A stretch of 64,000 bases of DNA from contig OU342633.1 in NCBI GenBank assembly GCA_910589415.1, forward strand, positions 42,042,210 to 42,106,209, written 5' to 3'. The translations under genes were made by a program, and so were the position numbers. Below the pieces are notes generated by a model. That model had not been told where the DNA came from, ran no database searches, and saw only the letters and a list, made by a program, of their open reading frames with translations. This DNA comes from Malachius bipustulatus (lineage: Eukaryota; Arthropoda; Insecta; Coleoptera; Melyridae). Positions 45,729 through 55,443 of this stretch are shown piece by piece. The stretch's first letter is position 1. Every line of letters begins with the position of its first letter.

Positions 45729-47536
45729 TTACATAGGTCTACCCATCCCGCGTCCCATTTGAGGAGCCTCCCCGGACTTTTGATTTTTAATAGTTTCATC
45801 GACAGACAAAATCATACAAGTCGCTTCCGTAGCAGCAATCAAAGCGTTCACTTTGATTATGGCCGGCTCCCAAACGCAAGCCTCAAAATTATCACTTATA
45901 TCCTCCTTATTGATATCGACCCCGTACCAACAGTTACCCTGAGCGTGCTTCTGACGCAACTTATTCAAGATATTGGTGGCGTCGAATCCGGCGTTATCGC
46001 ACAACTGGCGGGGGATTATCTCCAGCGCCTTCGCTATCGCCCCAATCAGCAGCTGCTCTTTGCCGGCGATCGTGCGAGAGTGGTCTCTGAGCATCTTCGA
46101 GAGCTCCATTTCGATGGCGCCGCCGCCGGCCACCACCGAATCGTTCTTCATCGTCCTGCGGACGATCATGATCGCGTCATGCAAGGATCTTTCGGTCTCT
46201 TCCAGGAACTGCTCGGCTCCGCCTCTCAGGATGATGGTGCAAGTCTTGGCGTTCAAGCATCCGCTGAAGAAGTTGAAACGTTCCCCGCCGATCTGACGCT
46301 CCTCGAACAGCTCGCATCGGCCCAAAACAGAATCGTTCAGATCTTTGACGGTGGTCATCATGGCACCGCCGCATGCTTTCAGGGTGCGCTTCAGATCTTC
46401 TTCTGGGACACGACCGGCGCAGAACATGTCTCTGGAAAATTAATCAATTTTAGATGTATCAAAAAGTATTGATCAATACTGCAAGTACCTACCTGTCGGC
46501 AAAGAATTGAGTAGCAACATCGCCGATTGGTAACTTGGAGAGAACGACCTGGGCTCCAGATTCGTGAATTTTCTGCAATTTCTCGTACAGAATATTCCAT
46601 TCTGCATCCACGACCTTCTGATACTCTTTAACGTTGTTTACTCGAACCTCAGCGTTATCTCTTTCCGCCTTCAATTCCAGCTCGATATTCAAAAGCGCGA
46701 TCTTGCAATGATTGTAAATCTTTGGCTGCATTTCAAACCCGGCATACGAGAAGGTCTTCTTGAATGCGACTCCGGCAACCAGAAGGGAATCTTCCAAGCC
46801 GCCCCCTTGCACCTTCTTGATGCCGATCATGTTCAACGGGAGCAAATCGTCCAGTTGCAGCACAGCTTCGACGACCATCTTTGAGAAGAAATCTCGCTGC
46901 TGATGAATCAACTTAGAGCTCATGGCTGTGGCGGCGCATTTCTCCAGAAGTGAGCGGTACTCGCTCGCGTTCTCCTTGTTGATCTTGATGGCCAGCTCCT
47001 TGATTTTTTCGAGACAAAGAGTCAAGGCTCTGCGTACCGCTTTGATGATGACGCGAGGATGCACGTCCTCTTCGATGTAAGGTTTGATCTGCTTCAAGAA
47101 CTCGCCGGCGAGGAGAACGACGCTGGTGGTACCGTCGCCCACTTCCGCATCTTGGGACCGCGCTATGTCTACCAATGTCTTGGCGGCTGGATGGACGACG
47201 TCCAATAACTTCATGATCGTGGCCCCGTCGTTCGATATTGTCGCTTTACCGTTTCTTTCGACGATTAGTTTATCCATTCCCCGGGGGCCAAGAGTCGTTC
47301 GGACCGCATCAACAATTGACTGGCACGCGTTTATATTCGAGACTAGCTGGGGTTTTCCTTGAGATGAATCGGTTCCTTCTTTCAGGAGTAAAATCTGTGG
47401 TTGCTGGAAATATAAATCGAAGGGTTTTGTGATCAGGTGCACCCGGCAGGTAGGTGTATGATGAAGAGAAATGGTGGAAGTGACGGAAGTGACTGTTTTA
47501 GGAATTAATTTATGATATGATATAACTTACCATCAT
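45729..47536 (-). CDS. CCT7: T-complex protein 1 subunit eta (CCT7)
   Basis: Subunit of the cytosolic group II chaperonin TRiC/CCT, an ATP-driven two-ring folding chamber for actin, tubulin and other proteins. Three coding exons: 47531-47536 (ATGATG only), 46493-47403 and 45729-46431; introns of 127 and 61 bp have GT-AG ends, and the spliced CDS is 1620 bp (539 aa), the normal length. The start Met-Met followed by [16 protein letters not shown] is the CCT7 N-terminus. Group II signatures: [10 protein letters not shown] (38-47), NDGATI (60-65), GDGTTS (91-96, nucleotide/catalytic loop) and [12 protein letters not shown] in the last exon. The C-terminus has Gly/Arg/Met repeats (GRGMGRP), as in other CCT7 tails. 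All residues looked intact. Splitting off the first two codons into their own exon is notable. The upstream neighbour on the opposite strand is the p24 gene. Confidence 0.97.
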
Positions 47537-47954
47537 TTTTGCTAATTGGTTTAACACTTAAAATGTTTAAATTTTCAAACACTGGTATTAATTTTATAAA
47601 ATTTCGATTTTCACTTTTCACACACACGAGTTTGCTTTCTTGTTCTTGATTTTTTATTTTTTCTTTCTGCGAAGTGCGAACTTCTTTTCTTGTCAATGGT
47701 CATAGTAAATGTCAATCTAGGTTGTCAACTACTGAAAGATCTGACATTCCTTAGACTAGGTAAGCTATTAGGATAAGTACCGCCACTGTCACCTTTACGT
47801 TACGTAAAGAAAGAAGTTGAAACATGAGGTGGCCCGTGGCAGATAGCGTGTGGTGGCAATGTATAGAATTTTGAGCGTTTAAAATAGTAAAGTTTATTTT
47901 TTTATTTACATGGGCATGTCCAACAGCTGTCGAGTCGATAGGCCATGCAATATT

Positions 47955-48190
47955 AAAATAGTATATTTATATTACATTACTAGTGTGGAAAGTGACCAAT
48001 TTCACACTAGTATGTATGTACAATATTTTTACGACCACAGACTAATGAATGCACATTTAAAAATTTTTTTAAGTACTTTTATGTGAAAACTTTACAATGA
48101 GAACTAATGACTGAATTAGAAAAAATTTAAAATAACAACAATTTAAATTTGTACAAATTGAAAGTAGGTCAGTTATTATAATTATATTAG
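47955..48190 (+). repeat. Inverted-repeat element family B, copy 2
   Basis: Starts with a degenerate hairpin (ACTAGTGTGGAAAGTGACC / TTTCACACTAGT) and continues with CCACAGACTAATGAATG to GAAAGTAGGTCAG. It matches the copy at 14692-14946 in the opposite orientation. Confidence 0.65.
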
Positions 48191-48426
48191 TATTATTAAT
48201 AAACAACAATTTTAATTATATGGAGTTTTCAATAAATAGAGATTTTTCTTTGTTATTTATTTGTAGATTTTGTATATCGAGGATAAAAACAAAAGAACGC
48301 TAAACGCTACAGAGCGAATCGATATAATAACCGAGCACCGAGCGCAATGGTGCCTCTGATAGAACTGATAGAAGTATAACATTATTTGTCCTAAAAGTTT
48401 ACCTGATCTAAGTTATAATGTCTAGT

Positions 48427-48452
48427 CCTTAGACTAGGATCCTAGTCTAAGG
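48427..48452. repeat. 26-bp perfect palindrome
   Basis: CCTTAGACTAGGA followed directly by its exact reverse complement. The half CCTTAGACTAGG also occurs singly at 47749-47760, at the other end of this intergenic region. Confidence 0.85.
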
Positions 48453-48918
48453 TCTAGCCTGTGACGTGTAACGTGCCGTGTGGTGTATCACATGTCACTA
48501 CGTCTAGCTTGTCAATGAGATAACATAACCTATAAATTGTCAACTGTCTATTCTAATTTCTACTCTACATTTTAGAAAAAGAAAATAAGAATAACCGGGT
48601 AACCGGGATGGAGTTCTGCTAGTTGTTTGTTTATGATAATTATTTATTATTATTGCACAGTCATAAGTTTAGTAACAATAATTATACCTAATTGTTCGTA
48701 AAATGTATGATTGTTAAAATAATTGACAAAAACCCTAATTCCTCTTTGCTTTCATTTCATGGAAGAGTAGTTGTTAGGGACTTTGAAAATTGCAATTATT
48801 TATTTATGCATTCATCAGACCACCGACTATCAGACTGGAGGGTACCAAAGTATTGAAGTTTACTAAATTAATAATTTATCTATATGAAAGTACGTATTAT
48901 TAAATTTAATATTTATAA

Positions 48919-49629
48919 ATGAAAATGGGTATGTACCTCTGTATCAAAGGATTTTGCATCCTCATCTTAGTATTATGTAAAATTGAGTATTCAAGAGCAA
49001 TAGAGCGAGAGCTTACAGTTAACATAGATCCAGGAAAAGATGACTGTTTCTATCAAGAAGTGAAAGAAGGCCAAGTCATAGATTTGGAATATCAAGTGAT
49101 AGACGGAGGCCATGGAGACTTGGACATCACTTTTCGGCTGGTCGACCCCAATGGGAGAATAATCGTGGCCGATTTTAAGAAGTCCGAAAACAACCACAGA
49201 ACAGACGCGAAATTGAACGGAGACTACCGATTTTGCTTCGATAACACGTTCAGTACGTTCAACACGAAAACTGTGTTTTTCGAATTCATCATCGAAGGAG
49301 ACACCGACGGTGAGTGGGACAATCAAAACGAAATCGACGGCTTGAGACCGGAAGACGTGTACAGTCTCAAAGTTCAAGATGTCCAGGATATAGTGAGCAA
49401 TGTCAGGAACCGTTTAACCAAAGTCCGGTTCATACAGGAAGCGATAAAATCTTCGGAAGCGAGAGATCGAAACGTTCTCGAAGAAAATTTCTTCAAAGTA
49501 AATTCGTTATCAATTCTTCAGATTGTTCTTATGATTGGAGTCGGATTAATACAAGTCGTTATGGTTAAAAGTCTGTTTGACGATTCATCGAAGGTTCATA
49601 AAATTTGGAAAAATCTGGACACAAGATAA
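48919..49629 (+). CDS. opm: p24-gamma transmembrane emp24 protein (TMED1/5, opossum-like)
   Basis: Type I membrane protein of the early secretory pathway; p24 proteins form hetero-oligomers that cycle between ER and Golgi in COPII/COPI vesicles and select cargo, including GPI-anchored proteins and Wnt ligands. Intronless, 236 aa (family 200-235). Signal peptide about 1-27; GOLD domain about 30-125 with the two conserved cysteines C43 (DDCFY) and C106 (RFCFDNTFS); coiled-coil about 145-192 including EARDRN; one membrane span about 196-217; and a 19-residue cytosolic tail. The FCFDNTFST segment and the tail beginning KSLFDD point to the gamma subfamily (TMED1/5) rather than alpha, beta or delta. 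No KKxx ER-retrieval motif at the end, which is usual for gamma. MKMGM offers two start codons three residues apart; the first was used. Candidate AATAAA signals at 49954 and 50056. Confidence 0.9.
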   Translation: MKMGMYLCIKGFCILILVLCKIEYSRAIERELTVNIDPGKDDCFYQEVKEGQVIDLEYQVIDGGHGDLDITFRLVDPNGRIIVADFKKSENNHRTDAKLNGDYRFCFDNTFSTFNTKTVFFEFIIEGDTDGEWDNQNEIDGLRPEDVYSLKVQDVQDIVSNVRNRLTKVRFIQEAIKSSEARDRNVLEENFFKVNSLSILQIVLMIGVGLIQVVMVKSLFDDSSKVHKIWKNLDTR

Positions 49630-50111
49630 TGAATTTTTCTGTGTACATAAAATGTATGAATGAATTTTTTGTTGTTGTTGAGAAGTGCCATATCCAAATT
49701 TGAATTATAAGCTTTAGCAGCAATCAATGAATAAAAATATCGTTCAAACTTCAGGATTGTCTCCTGACACAATATCAAGTTTAAAGAAGTATTTATTATT
49801 ATAAAAAGTTCAAGCAGCTTTAGTAGAGAAAAATGTCGTATTTTTAAAATTGATTTTTGTATATTTGTGTGGTGTGACATTTGTTATTTAGTTAGGATTG
49901 TTTGTCTTGCTGGGAAACCAAATAATGTATTTAATTAATTATTTAATTATTAAAATAAAATCCTGTACCATTTATTTAGTAATTGATTAGTTGCGTGCTC
50001 TCTTCACTTTTAATTTTTCATAACATTGTGTTGTCATTGTCAAGTCAATTATTGAAATAAAACCCTTATAATTAAGATATCTTGATTTATTCTTAGATAT
50101 TATTAACACAC

Positions 50112-51691
50112 TTAATTAGAAATCCTACGGGCCACAGTTTTTTTCCAATCTTCATCCCTGTGTCCAGGTCTAATATACTTCTTGACTTGGGCACGCTTCT
50201 TACAGTGTACTTTGGTTGGTTCTAGAAGATTTCTTCTCTGAAAACTCTTAAATCGATCAACCAATAAACTGCCATCTTTCTTCATATTTTTCAAATTTCC
50301 TGTCAACTCTGAACCCAAATTGAAATCCTTACAAGGTTCTTCGTACTTATTTGAACCCAAACGTTTAACGTCGTATTTTTTGGTTTCTTTACTTTTTTCT
50401 CGCTTCTGTTGCATGAGAAGATTCTTTTTCTTCTCTTTTTCGATAATTTTATTCAATATCTTTATTTTATGTATGTCAGTGACTTTTTTCTTTTCTAATT
50501 TAATCGCTTTTCTCATCAACTGCTGCTGTAACTGTTCCCTTTGCTTTCTTCTTTGCTGGGGGGTTTTCTTTTTATTTATTACCGGGGGGTTTACACTTCT
50601 ATATTCACCATCATCACCATCACCCGTTTCATTGCCTTCATCATTTTTTGTATTACCTTTAGAAATTGGTAACCCTTCTGACATTTCCTCAATCCAATCA
50701 GACTACATATAACAAAATAATATTCTTTAGATTAACGAACTGTTGTGATAATAATAATAATACTTACATTTTTCTTATTTTGTGTAACTTTCGAAAACAT
50801 CCCCTTTGTAACTCGATTTATATGCTCTTCTTTCTTTATAACAGCCTGTTCTAGTTCCGCAATTTCATTAAGTAAACTTTGATGGTCTGCTAAGCTGGGA
50901 TTATAAGACGTTCCAGGATGAGGTGGTTCCACAGAAGGTAATAAACTATTCTTTGTGGAAATTGTTTTATGTACTCTCTTTTGCAATTTTCCCACGCCAG
51001 CAAGATTATGCTTTATTGTGTCTTTAGAAGCCCACTCATCAAATTCCAGATCGTTTGTGGCTAAAATGGGCGTTAATGCTGTTAATCAATAATATAAAAA
51101 AGAAAAGCAACTCATATTGGACTTACTTTCATTCCATACGTCTTTGTTAATCTCGACTCGTTTGGGTTTATTTTCTTTCTTGCTTTCATAAAGTTTCCGA
51201 TCCTTTTGAGCTCGCAATTCCTTGGATTTGAGAATTCCCCCTTTCAATTCACGAAGTTCTCGGTTCTTTACCATAACGCTCTTTCGTTCCTCTCTAGTCT
51301 TGACTCGATTTCTAAAATTAATAAATTATTTCAGGTCATAGACTTATAGAACCGACAATTATACCTCTTTTTGATGGGGTCGGGTACTTTAGAATCAGAC
51401 CTCAGCGACATGAAACTCTTTGGATTCAATAATTTCAGTTTGGCTTTTTCTTTCTTCGATAAAGAAGTGGGTTCTTCTTTGCTTGCATGCGTTTCGTAGA
51501 ATATGTCATCTTCTGTGAACTGCCTGGAATTATGAGCGTGTGCCAACATTTTCGAAATTGCGAAGTAACGAGGGAACTTACCCAATTCTTTCGTCCAGAC
51601 GTTGGTCTTCCAAAAATTTCTCAACATCATCGATATTGACATGCTTCCGCCAAGCGGTTTTATTCTTCTTTGACACTCTTTTTCGTTTCAT
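50112..51691 (-). CDS. NOP53: Ribosome biogenesis protein NOP53
   Basis: Nucleolar protein needed for late pre-60S maturation; NOP53 docks the exosome-associated helicase on the particle to process the ITS2/7S RNA. Human homologue GLTSCR2/PICT1. Five coding exons, 51582-51691, 51365-51523, 51127-51311, 50768-51078 and 50112-50702, with introns of 58, 53, 48 and 65 bp, all GT-AG; CDS 1356 bp, 451 aa (human about 478). Visible landmarks: a basic start ([17 protein letters not shown]), the N-terminal motif [15 protein letters not shown], the block [16 protein letters not shown], long Lys/Glu-rich coiled-coil regions, and the family C-terminal motif [16 protein letters not shown]. The last intron is in phase 0. 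The 3' end converges on the p24 gene, with only 482 bp between the stop codons. Confidence 0.95.
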
Positions 51692-53695
51692 TTTTTTAGT
51701 TGTAGGCTGCCTTTTAATAACTAGTCGTAGCTGTAGACTCAGAAAGAGTTATCTAAAATAATAGGTAGCTGAACAACTGGCCTATACCTTTGATTTGCTT
51801 TGATGAGTAGTAGACGGTTTGATACCTACTTTATAACAACACAAATTCAGTTAACTTGCACTTCTATTATACAAGTAAACTATGGGGGTTTCAATTACAT
51901 ATTTATATTACAAATACAAAATATTAAAATACATAGAACATGGCAAATTCACTTATTATATTTGAGGTTAAGTCTTCTCTCTTCTGCTGTGGTTCATAGA
52001 GTCAAGAACATCAGGAAAGACTATTATTATCACAGCATAGGTACAATCAGAATATAAACTTCAATAAAAATACCGAGTTCGCGCATCTACTCGGCGCATA
52101 GAGATCCGCCATGATTTGAGATGAGCTTTCATTAGTTTTGAATGCGGGCCCACAGAATAGAATTGTACCTATTCTGTGGCGGGCTGGTAGCGGGCCTGTC
52201 TTTCTACTCTGAAGCAATTAATGGCCGCTAGAGGTGTGGCTTGTCTCTAAAAGATCAAAGGCGCCGCCGGCGAGTTTAGCTTCTGATTGTATCTATCTAT
52301 TCTGTGCTATTATTATTATAATGAGGTATTATTGCTGATTTCTTTCGCTCAGCCGTTTTGGATCATGATCCTGAAAGTTGTGATGTGATCACCACTCCTA
52401 TGAGTTCGAAACATATCATTTTCCTGTTAAACTAATGACGTCAGAATTGAAACTGGCTCCATATGGTTTTTAAAACAGTTTCAAACCAGTGGAACATCTA
52501 CTTTTGAAACGTTAATACGTCAAAATCAGAAAAGATGGCTGAAATTCTAATATTATATTTCTATACAATATCTATTAGGATGTCGATAAATGGTCGTTAA
52601 TAATAAAATTGATTATGATTTCTTAGTGAGAAATTTATTTAAATTTTTGGAAATGTTATGTTTTGTGGTTAAGAGGTTTAGACGTAACAAACGTGAGTTA
52701 ATATTATATTATAACCAAATTTATGAACGGCAGCAATATGTTAGTTTCAACATTTTGAAATAGTTCATTTTCGTGATCATAAAATCAATGACGTCATAGT
52801 AGTTGAAATAGTTTTGAAATGTAATTAAAATTGCTGAAACAAGAAAAAGCGCCTTCGGTGGCAAATGCGTCACACGGGACGACCCGTTTGAATCGATCGG
52901 TATTGAAAGTAATGGTTCTCCGTAATATTATGAAGATTTTGTTCCTTAAAATGAACTTTAATGTCCGTATTCATCAAACTTCAAAATATAACTCTGGGGT
53001 TATATTTTGAATTTTCTGACAGCTGATTGGTCTAATGCTCAAACCCTACGAACGCTACAAATTTTAGACCAATGACATGTTCCAAAATATAACCCCAGGG
53101 GTTATATTTATTGATGAATACGGGCCTAATAAGGCCCGTAATTAATTACAATGATTAATTACAACCCGAAAAATTACAATGATCAACTAACCTGTCCACC
53201 AGGTTTTAATCACTCTTTAGTCATCTCCATACCATACTATTTATGAAAAATCCACTTTTAAATTTCAAAATCACCCATGAATCACCTCACCACCCTAATT
53301 TCCAGTCTACGAAAACGTGCATGTAAGGTTATCGGCGCTTTAGCAAGAACGTAAAATTTTTACAACACCGGTACGATTTTTAGTGGTACAATTTATTTGA
53401 TAGCGAACGAAATAATAATGTCAATGTTGTCAATGTCATTTCGGTCTTTCTTTTGTCATCATTTTAAATGCAAAAGACGTTAATGTTTACTTTTTAGTTT
53501 ATTTGAATTTTTCAAAATCAAAGATAAAGATTCAAAGATTTCAAAGAACGATAACCTGCTTTTTTATTGGTTGTTGTTAGTGTTACTGATTTTATTGTAA
53601 ATATAAAATTTATCTAGAACTAAGTTTTAAATAAATTACTCATTACTCGGCTTCTGGCAAATTCACTGTAAGTTATTGACTGCAAAGCACAAGAC
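51692..53695. other. NOP53 / MIS12 divergent intergenic region
   Basis: Contains a MITE at 52964-53124 and otherwise no recognised feature. Several patches (52081-52320) are richer in GC. Two AATAATA/TTATT runs. Confidence 0.5.
52964..53124. mobile_element. MITE, 161 bp
   Basis: CCGTATTCATCAA at the left end and TTGATGAATACGG at the right are exact inverted repeats. The arms also share AAAATATAAC(C/T)C and CCAAT/ATTGG segments. It ends near GGCCTAATAAGGCC. No ORF. Confidence 0.75.
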
Positions 53696-54654
53696 ATGGA
53701 TGAAGAGAAGTGTCGAAATGATGAACGTGAACAAGAATATTATGGATTTAGTTCTACACAGATGTCTTCTGGGCGTAAGAATTTTAATTATTTTATTATC
53801 TCATTTTAATTTCATTTAAATTTTAGTCAAATTAAGAGCTCAGTTCCATATAGAGCATGTTTGTACTGGCTTTGAAACTATCTGGGGGCAATCTATGGAT
53901 CCAACGCTCATCAAGAAACACATGGAAGACCTGAAAAAATTGTACATGAAAAATATTAAGCAACCACTGAAGGAACTCAAAGTATGCTTTTGCGATTTAA
54001 ACCTTTTTTTAGTGTCGTAAATTAAACTTTTATACATGTAACTTTGGCTGAGTTCCATTTATAATGTGAGAAGCAGGGGAGCGGGAGACTTGTATGTATA
54101 ACTATTTACCTACCTAAAAATTAATTTACTCAAGAGAGAAGCAAGTTCTTTGTTGCCCTCTAACGTAACCCCTCTCCCTCCCCTTCATTAGGAGAGCATC
54201 ATTTTTTGATTCTTGACCGAGCTGTTCTATTCTATTTTCCAGGTATTATCACAGGAGATTTTTAAAATTAAACCCAATGTTGTCTTTGAGGTAGATGAAT
54301 ATTACCCCAGACAATTCACTGATGAAGAAATAAAGAAATTAGAAGAAGACATCAAACTTTTAAATCAGGAAATTCTGAAAGTATTAAAAAAAATGTCCGT
54401 TCATCTTGCAATAACACTAATTGATTATACTCTTTCAGGAAGAGGTGTTCTCTGAAATGTGTTATGAGGAATTGATAAACACGCAAGAAATATTAGCACC
54501 TTTATCTGAAAAATTGAATACTACTTTGAAATGTTCTATTGACAAGAAAACGGAGGAAGATTTCAAACTAATAGAGAGGCTACAAAAAGAATTGGCCGAG
54601 TTGGTTAGGAGTTTCTCAACTATGAGCATTTTTAATAAGTATTCTGATGATTGA
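53696..54654 (+). CDS. Mis12: Kinetochore protein MIS12 homologue
   Basis: MIS12 is a subunit of the four-protein MIS12 complex that bridges inner centromere chromatin (CENP-C) to the NDC80 microtubule-binding complex. Four coding exons, 53696-53774, 53827-53981, 54243-54380 and 54439-54654, with introns of 52, 261 and 58 bp (GT-AG); CDS 588 bp, 195 aa (human 205). Support: an N-terminal EYYGFSSTQ (MIS12 proteins begin with a short FFGF-type motif), an IEHVCTGFETI helix, then YPRQFTDEEIKKLEEDI aligning with the family's SEEDF..L..EI segment, and a mostly helical, Lys/Glu-rich remainder. Kinetochore proteins diverge fast, so similarity is modest. The start was chosen as the ATG that places YYGF near the N-terminus. 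Confidence 0.8.
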
Positions 54655-55242
54655 TAAGCGATGAACGGGTCGAGATATACAACAGTTTTAACTCCCAAGT
54701 AGAATTAAGTATATAAAATTATCATAATTATTAGATTGTTAATTCGAGTCAATTTTTTGGAATTTCATTTGAAAATTAAACTTCAACTATTTAAGAACTT
54801 ATGGTTCAGCTATAGTGACGGCAACAGAGCGCAGCTACATGCATTGCTCTTGCCCTCTTTACGGCATTCTCATTCTCATTATGCTGCTAACCCTATTCCT
54901 GTATATTTGATCCCATCCGACTATAACGGGCCGATTTAATTAATTTTTTCAAATCTCATCTTAAATTTCGATGTTTGAAAACTTAATGTAAATCTGACAA
55001 CAATACAAGGAATGTCATAAACTTGGGACTATCAGGTTGATTTTTGTGTGAACTGTTCAATGAAAAGAGGGCGTTTTCTAATAACTAATCCACTACTTTT
55101 AGAGACATTACCTACTATACTATTTTAGTGTATATTTTTAATAGTTTTCTTAACTTTGTGTACCTGTACAGTACAGTAACTATTTAAACATTTTATTAAT
55201 AAATAAAACTACAATAATTATTAATAATACAATCAGATTTAA
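54655..55242. other. Convergent 3' region, MIS12 and Fer1HCH
   Basis: No gene seen. ATTAAA near 54774 may end the MIS12 mRNA. The minus-strand AATAAA at 55243-55248 is the likely Fer1HCH signal, about 200 nt after its stop. Confidence 0.5.
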
Positions 55243-55443
55243 ATTTATTTTGCTTTCAACAATACATATACAGTGGTATAAAAATGACTTGTTCGAAAAA
55301 AACCATTGTTCAACTGTGAACGAATTTTAATAACTAGAGTATACCCTATGGAAACATTGATCTTTATCACAAAAGGGATATTAAGGACTTAGGAACAACT
55401 TAACACTACTAAGAACAAAAATTGACCAAAATGAAGTATGGAA

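Larger units (their letters stand above)
47537..48918. other. Divergent CCT7 / p24 intergenic region
   Basis: Promoter region for both genes. Contains repeat family B copy 2 (47955-48190), a 26-bp perfect palindrome (48427-48452) and a 12-bp half of it near CCT7 (47749-47760). No TATA box was identified for either gene. Confidence 0.5.
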
